Source: Gammaproteobacteria bacterium (lineage in GTDB: Bacteria > Pseudomonadota > Gammaproteobacteria > Steroidobacterales > Steroidobacteraceae). Taken from it: a stretch of 7,104 nucleotides of DNA. Each line of letters starts with the position of its first letter. The first letter of the stretch is position 1. This document shows, one piece after another, positions 1 to 5,572 of the stretch. The stretch covers positions 1 to 7,104 of the forward strand of contig JAURMS010000026.1 in NCBI GenBank assembly GCA_030830595.1. The letters run 5' to 3'. The translations under genes and the position numbers were made by a program. The notes under the pieces are model-generated. The model saw nothing but the letters and a program-made list of their open reading frames with translations, made no database searches and was not told where the DNA came from.

Positions 1-29
1 AGGGCCTGTACACCCCGACCAAGCGCTAG
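1..29 (+). CDS. Possible C-terminal end of an upstream gene (partial)
   Basis: Reading codons from position 3 gives the tail GLYTPTKR followed by a TAG stop at 27-29. The stop lies 20 bases before the GTG of the next gene, which is operon-like spacing. Only eight residues are visible, so the family cannot be identified. In many proteobacteria mnmG precedes rsmG, but this tail does not match an mnmG ending that I recognise. The frame could also be non-coding. Confidence 0.3.
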
Positions 30-49
30 GATCGGGGCTCGCGCCAGCG

Positions 50-997
50 GTGGACATCGAGGCGCGCCTCACCGACTTCGCCGATGGCATCACCGCCATC
101 GACACCGACTACCTCCGGCCGCGGCTCGATGCCAGCCACCTGGTGGTAGACAACGGCCGGGCTGCATATGTCGACACCGGCACCACTCACTCGGTGCCCA
201 ACCTGATGGCGGCGCTTACGGCTCGCGGCCTGGAGCCAGGCGACGTCGACTGGGTGCTCGTCACCCACGTGCATCTCGACCATGCGGGCGGTGCGGGCGC
301 GCTGATGCAGCAGCTGCCGAATGCCCGCTGCGTAGTGCATCCGCGCGGCGCACGCCACCTCGTTGACCCCTCCAAGCTGGTGGCCGGCACCATCGCCGTC
401 TATGGTGAGGACCGTTATCACGCTCTCTATGGCGAGCTGGTGCCGCTTCCAGAAGCGCGAGTGCTGGAGCCGGCCGATGGCGAGCGCATCCGCCTGGGTA
501 GCCGTACCCTGGAACTGATTCATACGCCGGGGCATGCGCTGCACCATTACTGCATCGTGGATCTCGATACCCGGCGTATCTTCACCGGCGATACCTTCGG
601 CATTTCCTATCGCGACTTCGACGTGGAGGGGCGCGAGTTCATCATGCCCACCACCACGCCGGTGCACTTCGACCCGGAAGCCATGCACGCCTCGCTGGAA
701 CGGCTGATGGCCTACAAACCTGTCGCTGCCTACCTGACGCATTACGCCGAGGTGCGAGACCTATCGCGCCTCTCGGTGGAACTCGAGCAGCGCATCGATG
801 CCTTCGTGGCCCTTGCGCGCCGGGTGGCGGCGGATCGTGATCGGCCCCAGGCCCTGCGCAGCGGCATGTTCGACCTGCTCGGCCAGTGGCTGGATGAGCA
901 TGGTTTCGATGCCGATCCTGCCCGGCGCCACGCCCTGCTCGACGACGACATTGAACTGAACGTGCAGGGCCTGGAAGTCTGGCTGGAGCGGGCATGA
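50..997 (+). CDS. Metallo-beta-lactamase-fold hydrolase, substrate unknown
   Basis: A 315-residue soluble protein with a full set of binuclear metal ligands for the MBL superfamily. These are the HxHxDH motif THVHLDHAGG (H73, H75, D77, H78), H162 in HTPGH, D181 in FTGDTFG and H231 in LTHYAEV. The early strand-turn VDTG (residues 41-44) is also typical. No signal peptide or membrane segment is seen, so it is probably cytoplasmic. After the MBL core, from about residue 240, comes a helical C-terminal extension of roughly 75 residues ending LNVQGLEVWLERA, which may shape the active site or mediate dimerisation (inference). The ligand set supports a hydrolase acting on an ester, thioester, phosphodiester or similar bond, but the sequence does not say which. 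The start is GTG at 50 with only a weak GGGG (34-37) upstream, and no better in-frame start precedes the conserved part. The stop overlaps the rsmG start as ATGA, implying translational coupling. It is not a standard member of the rsmG-parAB-atp neighbourhood. Confidence 0.9.
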   Translation: MDIEARLTDFADGITAIDTDYLRPRLDASHLVVDNGRAAYVDTGTTHSVPNLMAALTARGLEPGDVDWVLVTHVHLDHAGGAGALMQQLPNARCVVHPRGARHLVDPSKLVAGTIAVYGEDRYHALYGELVPLPEARVLEPADGERIRLGSRTLELIHTPGHALHHYCIVDLDTRRIFTGDTFGISYRDFDVEGREFIMPTTTPVHFDPEAMHASLERLMAYKPVAAYLTHYAEVRDLSRLSVELEQRIDAFVALARRVAADRDRPQALRSGMFDLLGQWLDEHGFDADPARRHALLDDDIELNVQGLEVWLERA

Positions 998-1629
998 ACG
1001 CGACCGCGCGCCTGGCCGAGGGGCTGGCGGCGCTGGGCCTGACGCTCGATGACGCTGCGCAGGCCCGCCTGTTGCGGCTCCTCGACGAGCTGCTCGACTG
1101 GAACACGCGGGTGAACCTCACGGCCATCCGCGACCGGGACGAGGCCATCACCCGCCATCTTCTCGACTCGCTCTCCATCCAGCCGTTCCTGCGCGGACCT
1201 CGGCTGGCCGACATCGGCACCGGCGCCGGCTTCCCCGGCCTGCCGCTCGCCATCGCCAATCCGGGCTGGCGCTTCGCGCTGCTGGAGTCGATCGGCAAGA
1301 AGGCGCGCTTCGTGGAACACGCCGTCTCTGCCCTGGGGCTCGATAACGTGCAGGTGGTGAACGCGCGGGCCGAGGCCTGGCGCCCGGAGGTGCCCTGCAC
1401 GGACGTGATCTGCCGCGCGGTCTCCGACCTCGCCGGGTTCATCCGGGTGGCCGGTCATCTTTGCGGGCCGGGCGGGCGCCTGCTGGCCATGAAGGGCCGC
1501 CGACCCGACGATGAGCTGGCAGCCCTGCCGAAGGGCTGGCAGGCGGTGGCCGTCCATCGCCTGGTGGTGCCCGGCCTCGAGGCCGAGCGGCACCTGGTGG
1601 AGTTGGTCCGCCGGGGCCGCGCCGGCTGA
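994..1629 (+). CDS. rsmG: 16S rRNA (guanine527-N7)-methyltransferase RsmG (GidB)
   Basis: RsmG uses S-adenosylmethionine to methylate N7 of G527 in the 530 loop of 16S rRNA. In other bacteria its loss gives low-level streptomycin resistance. The 211-residue length is normal for the family. Visible marks are WNTRVNLTAIRD (36-47), HLLDSL (55-60), the SAM-binding glycine loop ADIGTGAGFPGLP (72-84), the acidic strand end LLES (96-99) followed by KKARF, the N-A-R-A segment near 123-126, CRAVSDL (140-146), MKG (166-168) and ERHLV (198-202). The ATG at 994 overlaps the preceding stop by 4 bases. A GGAG at 985-988 lies five bases before it, inside the hydrolase gene, so this start is well supported. 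It is cytoplasmic. rsmG next to parA-parB is a common arrangement near bacterial replication origins. Confidence 0.97.
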   Translation: MNATARLAEGLAALGLTLDDAAQARLLRLLDELLDWNTRVNLTAIRDRDEAITRHLLDSLSIQPFLRGPRLADIGTGAGFPGLPLAIANPGWRFALLESIGKKARFVEHAVSALGLDNVQVVNARAEAWRPEVPCTDVICRAVSDLAGFIRVAGHLCGPGGRLLAMKGRRPDDELAALPKGWQAVAVHRLVVPGLEAERHLVELVRRGRAG

Positions 1630-1646
1630 ACCGAGGCCTGTTTTTT
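1621..1646 (+). terminator. Weak candidate intrinsic terminator after rsmG
   Basis: A T6 tract (1641-1646) follows the rsmG stop. Upstream of it a short imperfect stem is possible, GCC (1621-1623) with GGC (1635-1637) plus an inner GG/CC. An alternative is AGGC (1634-1637) with GCCT (1647-1650), which would place the T tract in the loop. Neither stem is strong. The T run could simply be part of the parA upstream region. Confidence 0.2.
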
Positions 1647-1671
1647 GCCTTTGGCCGCGGATTCCTGCAAT
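1645..1671 (+). promoter_or_regulatory. Tentative parA promoter
   Basis: TTGCCT (1645-1650) and TGCAAT (1666-1671) resemble -35 and -10 elements but are separated by only 15 bp, which is short. If they are used, transcription would begin around 1678, a few bases before the parA ATG at 1684. That would fit the absence of a Shine-Dalgarno sequence there. The evidence is weak and rests on position and partial consensus matches only. Confidence 0.2.
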
Positions 1672-1683
1672 CTGCGCCTCCCC

Positions 1684-2463
1684 ATGAAAGGCATCATCGC
1701 GGTCACCAACCAGAAGGGCGGGGTCGGCAAGACCACCACCGCCGTGAACCTCGCTGCCTCGCTGGCGGCGACCAAGCGCCGCGTGCTGCTCATCGACCTC
1801 GACCCGCAGGGCAATGCCACCATGGGTTGCGGGGTGGACAAGCGCAGCCTCGATCGATCGATCTACGACGTGTTGATGGGCCTCTGCCCGGCCGAGGCGG
1901 CCATCGTCACGCTGGAGAAGGGCGGCTTCGACCTGCTGCCGGGCAACCAGGACGTGACGGCTGCCGAAGTGGAGCTGCTTGGCGTCAGTTCCGGCCGCGA
2001 GCAGCGCCTGCGCAGCGCGTTGCAGCCGCTGAAGGCGCGCTACGACACCATCCTCATCGACTGCCCGCCGGCGCTCAATATCCTGACGCTCAACGCGCTG
2101 GCGGCCTCGGATTCGGTGCTGATTCCCATGCAGTGCGAGTACTACGCGCTGGAGGGCCTCTCGGGCCTGCTCGCCACCGTCGAGCAGGTCAAGGCGAGCG
2201 TGAACCCGACTCTCGCGATCGAGGGCATCCTGCGGACCATGTATGACCCCCGCAACAATCTCGCCAACGACGTGTCCAGCCAGCTGATCGAGCACTTCGG
2301 CGACAAGGTGTTCCGCACCATCATTCCCCGCAACGTGCGCCTTGCCGAGGCCCCCAGCTTCGGCGTGCCGGCCATGCTCCACGACAAGGACTCGCGCGGC
2401 GCGCTGGCCTACCTGGCCCTGGCCGGGGAGATGATCCGCCGCAGCGAACGCCCCACCGGCTAA
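1684..2463 (+). CDS. parA: Chromosome partition ATPase ParA (Soj)
   Basis: A 259-residue ParA/Soj-type ATPase. Its ATP-bound dimers coat the nucleoid and are triggered to hydrolyse ATP by ParB, moving the origin region apart. Visible motifs are the deviant Walker A KGGVGKTT (11-18, signature lysine K11 and catalytic lysine K16), Walker A' LIDLDPQGN (36-44), Walker B TILIDCPPA (122-130), MYDPRNNLANDV (186-197) and RNVRLAEAPSFGVP (216-229), which carries arginines used for non-specific DNA binding in Soj proteins. The short N-terminus lacks the helix-turn-helix extension of plasmid type Ia ParA, so this is the chromosomal class. The ATG at 1684 is chosen because the family begins right before the first strand (MKGIIAVTNQKGG). 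A TTG at 1645 would add 13 residues without family resemblance. No Shine-Dalgarno is visible before 1684. parB follows after 28 bp. Confidence 0.97.
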   Translation: MKGIIAVTNQKGGVGKTTTAVNLAASLAATKRRVLLIDLDPQGNATMGCGVDKRSLDRSIYDVLMGLCPAEAAIVTLEKGGFDLLPGNQDVTAAEVELLGVSSGREQRLRSALQPLKARYDTILIDCPPALNILTLNALAASDSVLIPMQCEYYALEGLSGLLATVEQVKASVNPTLAIEGILRTMYDPRNNLANDVSSQLIEHFGDKVFRTIIPRNVRLAEAPSFGVPAMLHDKDSRGALAYLALAGEMIRRSERPTG

Positions 2464-2491
2464 ACTGACGGCCGGGCAGTCGGGGATCACG

Positions 2492-3406
2492 ATGGCGGAG
2501 AAGAAACGCGGTTTGGGAAGGGGGCTCGAGGCCCTGCTCGGCCAGGTGGCCACGCCCGCGGCCTCGGCGGCCGGATCCGACGCCCCGCCTGCCACCCTGC
2601 CCGGGGACGAGCTGCGCACCCTGCCCGTCGACTTGCTGCAGCGCGGCAAATACCAGCCTCGCGTGGACATGCGCGAGGAGACCCTCGACGAGCTGGCGGC
2701 CTCCATCAAGGCCCAGGGCGTGATCCAGCCCGTGGTGGTCCGCCCGGTCGGCACCCCGACCGCCGGGGCCAGCCAACGCTATGAAATCATTGCCGGTGAG
2801 CGCCGCTGGCGGGCCGCCCAGCGGGCCGGCCTGCAGGACATTCCAGCCGTGGTGCGCCGCGTGCCCGACGAGGCAGCGGTGGCCATGGCCCTCATCGAGA
2901 ACATCCAGCGCGAGGACCTGAACCCGCTGGAAGAGGCCCGGGCACTGGGCCGCCTGATCGAGGAATTCGAGCTGACACATCAGCAGGTGGCCGATGCCGT
3001 CGGGCGCTCGCGGGCCACGGTCAGCAACCTGCTGCGCCTGACCGAGCTGGCCGACGAGGTCCAGACCCTGCTGGCCGAGCGTCAGCTCGACATGGGCCAT
3101 GCTCGCGCCCTGCTGGGCCTCCCGGCCCGCCGCCAGCAGGTGGAAGTGGCCAACCTGATCGTCAAGAAGGGCCTGTCGGTGCGCGATGCCGAAGCCCTGG
3201 TGCGGCGCATGGCCGCGGGCAAGACCGCCGGGGGTGCCCAGGGCAGCAGCGGCCGGGACCCGGACGTGGAGCGCCTGGAGTCCGACCTCACCGACCGGCT
3301 GGGCGCGAAAGTGGAGATCCGGCAGGCTTCCGGGGGCAAGGGCAAGCTGGTGATCAGCTACCACAGCCTCGACGAACTTGACGGAATCCTCGGCCGGCTG
3401 AGGTGA
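2492..3406 (+). CDS. parB: Chromosome partition protein ParB (Spo0J), parS-binding CTPase
   Basis: ParB binds parS, spreads as a CTP-dependent clamp, stimulates ParA and helps load SMC complexes. The 304-residue protein has all the family parts in order. The N-terminal ParA-activating peptide is KKRGLGRGLEALLG (4-17), followed by a low-complexity Ala/Pro linker. The ParB/Srx-like CTPase core has GVIQPVVVRP (76-85), GERRWRAA (102-109) and ENIQREDLNPLEEA (136-149). A helix-turn-helix lies around 162-185 (THQQVADAVGRSRATVSNLL), a further DNA-binding helical region runs to about 240, then comes a Gly/Ser linker and a C-terminal dimerisation segment ending ISYHSLDELDGILGRL. The ATG at 2492 has GGGGA (2482-2486) five bases upstream. 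It is presumably co-transcribed with parA. No frameshift or missing motif is seen. Confidence 0.97.
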   Translation: MAEKKRGLGRGLEALLGQVATPAASAAGSDAPPATLPGDELRTLPVDLLQRGKYQPRVDMREETLDELAASIKAQGVIQPVVVRPVGTPTAGASQRYEIIAGERRWRAAQRAGLQDIPAVVRRVPDEAAVAMALIENIQREDLNPLEEARALGRLIEEFELTHQQVADAVGRSRATVSNLLRLTELADEVQTLLAERQLDMGHARALLGLPARRQQVEVANLIVKKGLSVRDAEALVRRMAAGKTAGGAQGSSGRDPDVERLESDLTDRLGAKVEIRQASGGKGKLVISYHSLDELDGILGRLR

Positions 3407-3432
3407 TTCGGGGCCTTGGGCGCTCGCGGGAA

Positions 3433-3461
3433 TTGAAGCACCGCAAAAAGGCGGCTACACT
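3433..3461 (+). promoter_or_regulatory. Sigma70-type promoter of the atp operon
   Basis: TTGAAG (3433-3438) and TACACT (3456-3461) are separated by exactly 17 bp. This is the best promoter-like pair in the window, and it lies in the 115-bp gap between parB and atpI. Each hexamer matches the consensus at four of six positions. Predicted transcription starts near 3468, giving a leader of about 54 bases. The spacer contains CCGC-AAAAAG-GCGG (3441-3454), a small inverted repeat around an A tract. Confidence 0.6.
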
Positions 3462-3472
3462 CGCGCGCTCGC

Positions 3473-3497
3473 TGCCGGTCGATGCGTTCGATCGGCA
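3473..3497 (+). promoter_or_regulatory. Stem-loop in the atp operon 5' leader
   Basis: The arms TGCCGGTCGA (3473-3482) and TCGATCGGCA (3488-3497) form a 10-bp stem with one G-U pair and a five-base loop TGCGT. It lies about five bases after the predicted transcription start and before an AT-rich stretch (3498-3510) that leads to the atpI ribosome-binding site. There is no proper T tract behind it, so a terminator is less likely than a 5' mRNA-stabilising hairpin or a protein-binding palindrome. The structure is seen directly; the role is inferred. Confidence 0.5.
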
Positions 3498-3521
3498 TCA
3501 TTAATTTACAGCGGGTGACGG

Positions 3522-3899
3522 GTGTTGCAGCTCGAACGTAGGGCCGCCTTCCGGGTGGTTCTGGGCCAGGGTCTGGTGACGCTGGCGATCGCGGCCCTGG
3601 TGGCGGCGATCTGGGGCAGGCAGGCAGCCATGTCCTCGGCCTGGGGAGGCGGTATCGGCATGTTTGCCACCGCCTTCATGGCACTCGCGATGTTTCGGTA
3701 CGGCGAGGGTGCCGGAGCGGGCAGGCTGGTCTGGGGTTTCTACTTCGGCCAGTTCCTGAAGACCGCGTTGTCGATCGGCCTGCTGCTGGTGGCATTCCAG
3801 TCGCAGGGGATGGTGCCATTGGCGCTGCTCGGCGGTTACGCGGGGAGTTTTGCCGGATATTGGGCGGCGGCGCGCTGGCCCTCTGGCCGGCGCAGGTAG
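3522..3899 (+). CDS. atpI: ATP synthase protein I (AtpI)
   Basis: A small, very hydrophobic 125-residue protein placed immediately before atpB, the usual position of atpI. Four likely membrane segments are visible at about residues 14-31, 40-58, 68-91 and 97-117. The conserved FYFGQFLKTALSIGLL region (73-88) with a lysine at 80 corresponds to the charged helix of the family. A short basic tail (SGRRR) follows the last helix. AtpI is a non-essential factor linked in other bacteria to c-ring assembly and ion supply to the synthase; that role is from family knowledge. An in-frame TGA at 3516-3518 limits the start. GTG at 3522 is the first possible codon, while the adjacent TTG at 3525 has better spacing (six bases) from GGTGA (3514-3518). 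Either non-ATG start suggests modest translation. AtpI sequences diverge quickly, so the identity rests partly on context. Confidence 0.85.
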   Translation: MLQLERRAAFRVVLGQGLVTLAIAALVAAIWGRQAAMSSAWGGGIGMFATAFMALAMFRYGEGAGAGRLVWGFYFGQFLKTALSIGLLLVAFQSQGMVPLALLGGYAGSFAGYWAAARWPSGRRR

Positions 3900-3928
3900 A
3901 CAGGGTTTTTGCAGGACTGGATAAGAAG

Positions 3929-4747
3929 ATGGCGGGTTCCAGCAGCGAATACATTCCGCATCACCTGACCCACCTGAAGGTCGGTGAGGGCTTCTGGTCG
4001 GTGCATGCCGACACCCTGATCATGACCAGCCTGCTGGGCATCGCGTTTCTATGGATGTTCGGCTCGGCGGCGCGCAAGGCCACGGCGGGCGTGCCGGGCA
4101 AGTTCCAGGCCTTCATCGAACTGGTGGTCGAGTTCGTGGACGGCCAGATCAAGGAAGTATTCAGCGGTGACCGCAGCTTCCTGGCCCCGCTGGCGCTGAC
4201 CATCTTCGTGCTGGTGGTGTTCATGAACACCATGGACCTCATCCCCATCGACATTCCGGGCATGTTGGCAGGCGCGGCGGGCGCCCATCACTGGCGAGTG
4301 CTGCCGAGCGCGGACGCCAACACCACCTTCGCCATGTCGATCACCGTACTGCTGCTCGTCATCTATTACAGCTTCAAGGCCAAGGGCGTCGGCGGCTTCA
4401 CGCACGAGCTGTTCTCTGCGCCCTTCGGTAACCACCCGGCGCTGTGGCTGCCCAACTTTGCGCTGAACATCGTCGAGCTGCTGGCCAAGCCCGTGTCGCT
4501 GGCCATGCGGTTGTTCGGCAACATGTACGCCGGCGAACTGGTGTTCATGCTGATTGCGCTCCTGGGCTTCGCCTGGGCGGGCGCGCTGGCGGACGGCAAC
4601 ATCCTTGGTTTTGCACTCGGCTTCATCGGCCAGGTGCTCTTGACGGCAGCCTGGGCGATCTTCCACGTGCTGATCATCCTGCTGCAGGGCTTTATTTTCA
4701 TGGTGCTGACCATCGTGTACATCTCGATGGCGCACGAACATCACTAA
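3929..4747 (+). CDS. atpB: F-type ATP synthase subunit a (AtpB)
   Basis: Subunit a of Fo forms the two proton half-channels next to the c ring. The 272-residue length matches the E. coli protein (271). It has the essential arginine R194 in KPVSLAMRLFGNMYAGE, with N198 and E203 in the same helix, and H246 and Q253 in the last long helix (WAIFHVLIILLQGFIFMVL). Also present are GVPGKFQAFIELVVEFV (54-70), LAPLALTIFVLV (85-96), MDLIPID (102-108) and PSADANTT (126-133). Between E203 and W242 there are about 17 more residues than in E. coli, while the N-terminus is shorter. The ATG at 3929 is chosen because SEYIPHHLTHL matches the family N-terminus. The upstream in-frame TTG at 3860 would add 23 unrelated residues and overlap atpI. 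The ribosome-binding site is poor (AGGA at 3913-3916, 12 bases away), so coupling to atpI is possible. Confidence 0.97.
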   Translation: MAGSSSEYIPHHLTHLKVGEGFWSVHADTLIMTSLLGIAFLWMFGSAARKATAGVPGKFQAFIELVVEFVDGQIKEVFSGDRSFLAPLALTIFVLVVFMNTMDLIPIDIPGMLAGAAGAHHWRVLPSADANTTFAMSITVLLLVIYYSFKAKGVGGFTHELFSAPFGNHPALWLPNFALNIVELLAKPVSLAMRLFGNMYAGELVFMLIALLGFAWAGALADGNILGFALGFIGQVLLTAAWAIFHVLIILLQGFIFMVLTIVYISMAHEHH

Positions 4748-4764
4748 CTTTCTCTGCCACGCTT

Positions 4765-4775
4765 AACTGGAGACT
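4765..4775 (+). promoter_or_regulatory. Strong ribosome-binding site of atpE
   Basis: AACTGGAGACT contains the Shine-Dalgarno core GGAG (4769-4772) seven bases before the atpE ATG. It is preceded by a pyrimidine-rich, G-poor tract from about 4745. From memory, the E. coli atpE initiation region, a known strong translational enhancer, contains the same AACTGGAGACT string. Such a signal fits the need for many copies of subunit c per complex. Confidence 0.6.
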
Positions 4776-4779
4776 TTCG

Positions 4780-5046
4780 ATGGAACAGTACATCGCGCTG
4801 ATTCAGGGCTACACCGCGCTGGGCCTCGGCATCATCATCGGCCTGGGCGCCATCGGTGCCTGTATCGGCATCGGCATCATGGGCGCCAAGTTCCTCGAGG
4901 CGGCTGCCCGCCAGCCCGAGCTGATTCCCGTCCTGCAGGGCCGTATGTTCCTGCTCGCCGGCCTGATCGACGCGGCCTTCCTGATCGGCGTGGCCATCGC
5001 GATGTTCTTCGCGTTTGCCAACCCGCTGCTCGCGAGCCTCGGCTGA
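4780..5046 (+). CDS. atpE: F-type ATP synthase subunit c (AtpE)
   Basis: Subunit c is an 88-residue hairpin of two membrane helices that oligomerises into the proton-driven ring. Helix 1 (about 10-35) has the glycine-rich packing motif GLGAIGACIGIGIMG (21-35). The polar loop has ARQPEL (43-48), which contacts gamma and epsilon. Helix 2 carries the ion-binding carboxylate D64 in GLIDAAF, equivalent to E. coli D61. An aspartate without the Gln/Glu/Ser sodium ligands indicates proton rather than sodium coupling (inference from family rules). C28, equivalent to E. coli A25, and A36/A41 in place of the usual glycines around KFLE are mild departures from the E. coli pattern. The ATG at 4780 has a strong ribosome-binding site. 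Confidence 0.97.
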   Translation: MEQYIALIQGYTALGLGIIIGLGAIGACIGIGIMGAKFLEAAARQPELIPVLQGRMFLLAGLIDAAFLIGVAIAMFFAFANPLLASLG

Positions 5047-5084
5047 AGCTTCCCTGATACCGACCACTCCGGGGAGACGGCGGC

Positions 5085-5564
5085 ATGGACATTAACGCGA
5101 CCCTCATCGGCCAGATGCTGGGCTTCCTGATCCTGGTCATATTCACCTGGAAGTTCATCTGGCCGCCGCTGCTCGGCGCCATCGAGGAGCGGCAGCACAA
5201 GATCGCTGAAGGTCTTGCGGCAGCTGATCGCGGCCAGAAGAGCCTCGAGGATGCCCGCGGCCAGGCCGACGGTATCGTGCGCGAGGCCCGTGACAAGGCC
5301 CACCAGGTGCTCGACCAGGCCAGCAAGCGTTCCGGCGAACTGATCGACGACGCCAAGCAGACGGCCATCACCGAGGGCGAGCGCCTGCTCACCGCGGCGC
5401 GCGCCGAGGCGGCGGCAGAGGCTGCCCGGGCCCGTGACGCGCTGCGTCGCGAGGTGGCGGCACTGGCCGTGGCCGGCGCCGGCCAGGTGCTGGGCCGCGA
5501 GGTCGATGCGGCCACCCACGCCCAGCTGCTCGAGCAGCTGGCGGCGCAGATCGAGAAGGCCTGA
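5085..5564 (+). CDS. atpF: F-type ATP synthase subunit b (AtpF)
   Basis: Subunit b is the peripheral stalk that holds the alpha/beta hexamer still. The 159-residue protein is close to E. coli b (156). The N-terminal membrane helix begins INATLIGQMLGF and ends near WKFIWPPLL (22-30). R36 in EERQ is equivalent to the conserved E. coli Arg36. A long Ala/Glu/Arg/Lys-rich dimeric coiled coil follows (about 35-125). The C-terminus (AVAGAGQVLGREVDAATHAQLL) resembles the segment that binds delta. The ATG at 5085 has GGGGAG (5071-5076) eight bases upstream. Only one b gene is seen here, with no b' paralogue, as expected for a non-photosynthetic-type operon. It lies 38 bp after atpE and 8 bp before atpH. 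Confidence 0.97.
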   Translation: MDINATLIGQMLGFLILVIFTWKFIWPPLLGAIEERQHKIAEGLAAADRGQKSLEDARGQADGIVREARDKAHQVLDQASKRSGELIDDAKQTAITEGERLLTAARAEAAAEAARARDALRREVAALAVAGAGQVLGREVDAATHAQLLEQLAAQIEKA

Positions 5565-5572
5565 GCTCACGC

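Noticed and set aside
415..423. TTATCACGC, a DnaA-box-like string
   Set aside because: It is a single imperfect match inside the MBL coding region with no cluster or AT-rich element, so it is not evidence for an origin.
1645..1683. N-terminal extension of ParA from TTG at 1645
   Set aside because: The 13 extra residues have no family resemblance. ParA/Soj proteins start just before the KGGVGKTT strand, as with ATG 1684.
742..2754. A 670-codon open frame on the minus strand
   Set aside because: It runs antisense to the MBL gene, rsmG, parA and parB, all of which have clear family motifs. Its translation is low-complexity Arg/Gly/His-rich with no recognisable domain, as expected from the opposite strand of GC-rich genes.
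3860..3928. N-terminal extension of AtpB from TTG at 3860
   Set aside because: It would overlap atpI by 40 bases and add residues unlike any AtpB N-terminus. ATG 3929 gives the normal length.
4659..4674. parS-like sequence around CCACGTG
   Set aside because: Only about 10 of 16 positions match, the right half does not match at all, and the bases encode the conserved AIFHVL segment of AtpB.
5067..5076. CTCC-GG-GGAG that might hide the atpF ribosome-binding site
   Set aside because: The loop would be only two bases, or the stem only three base pairs, too weak to count as a regulatory structure.
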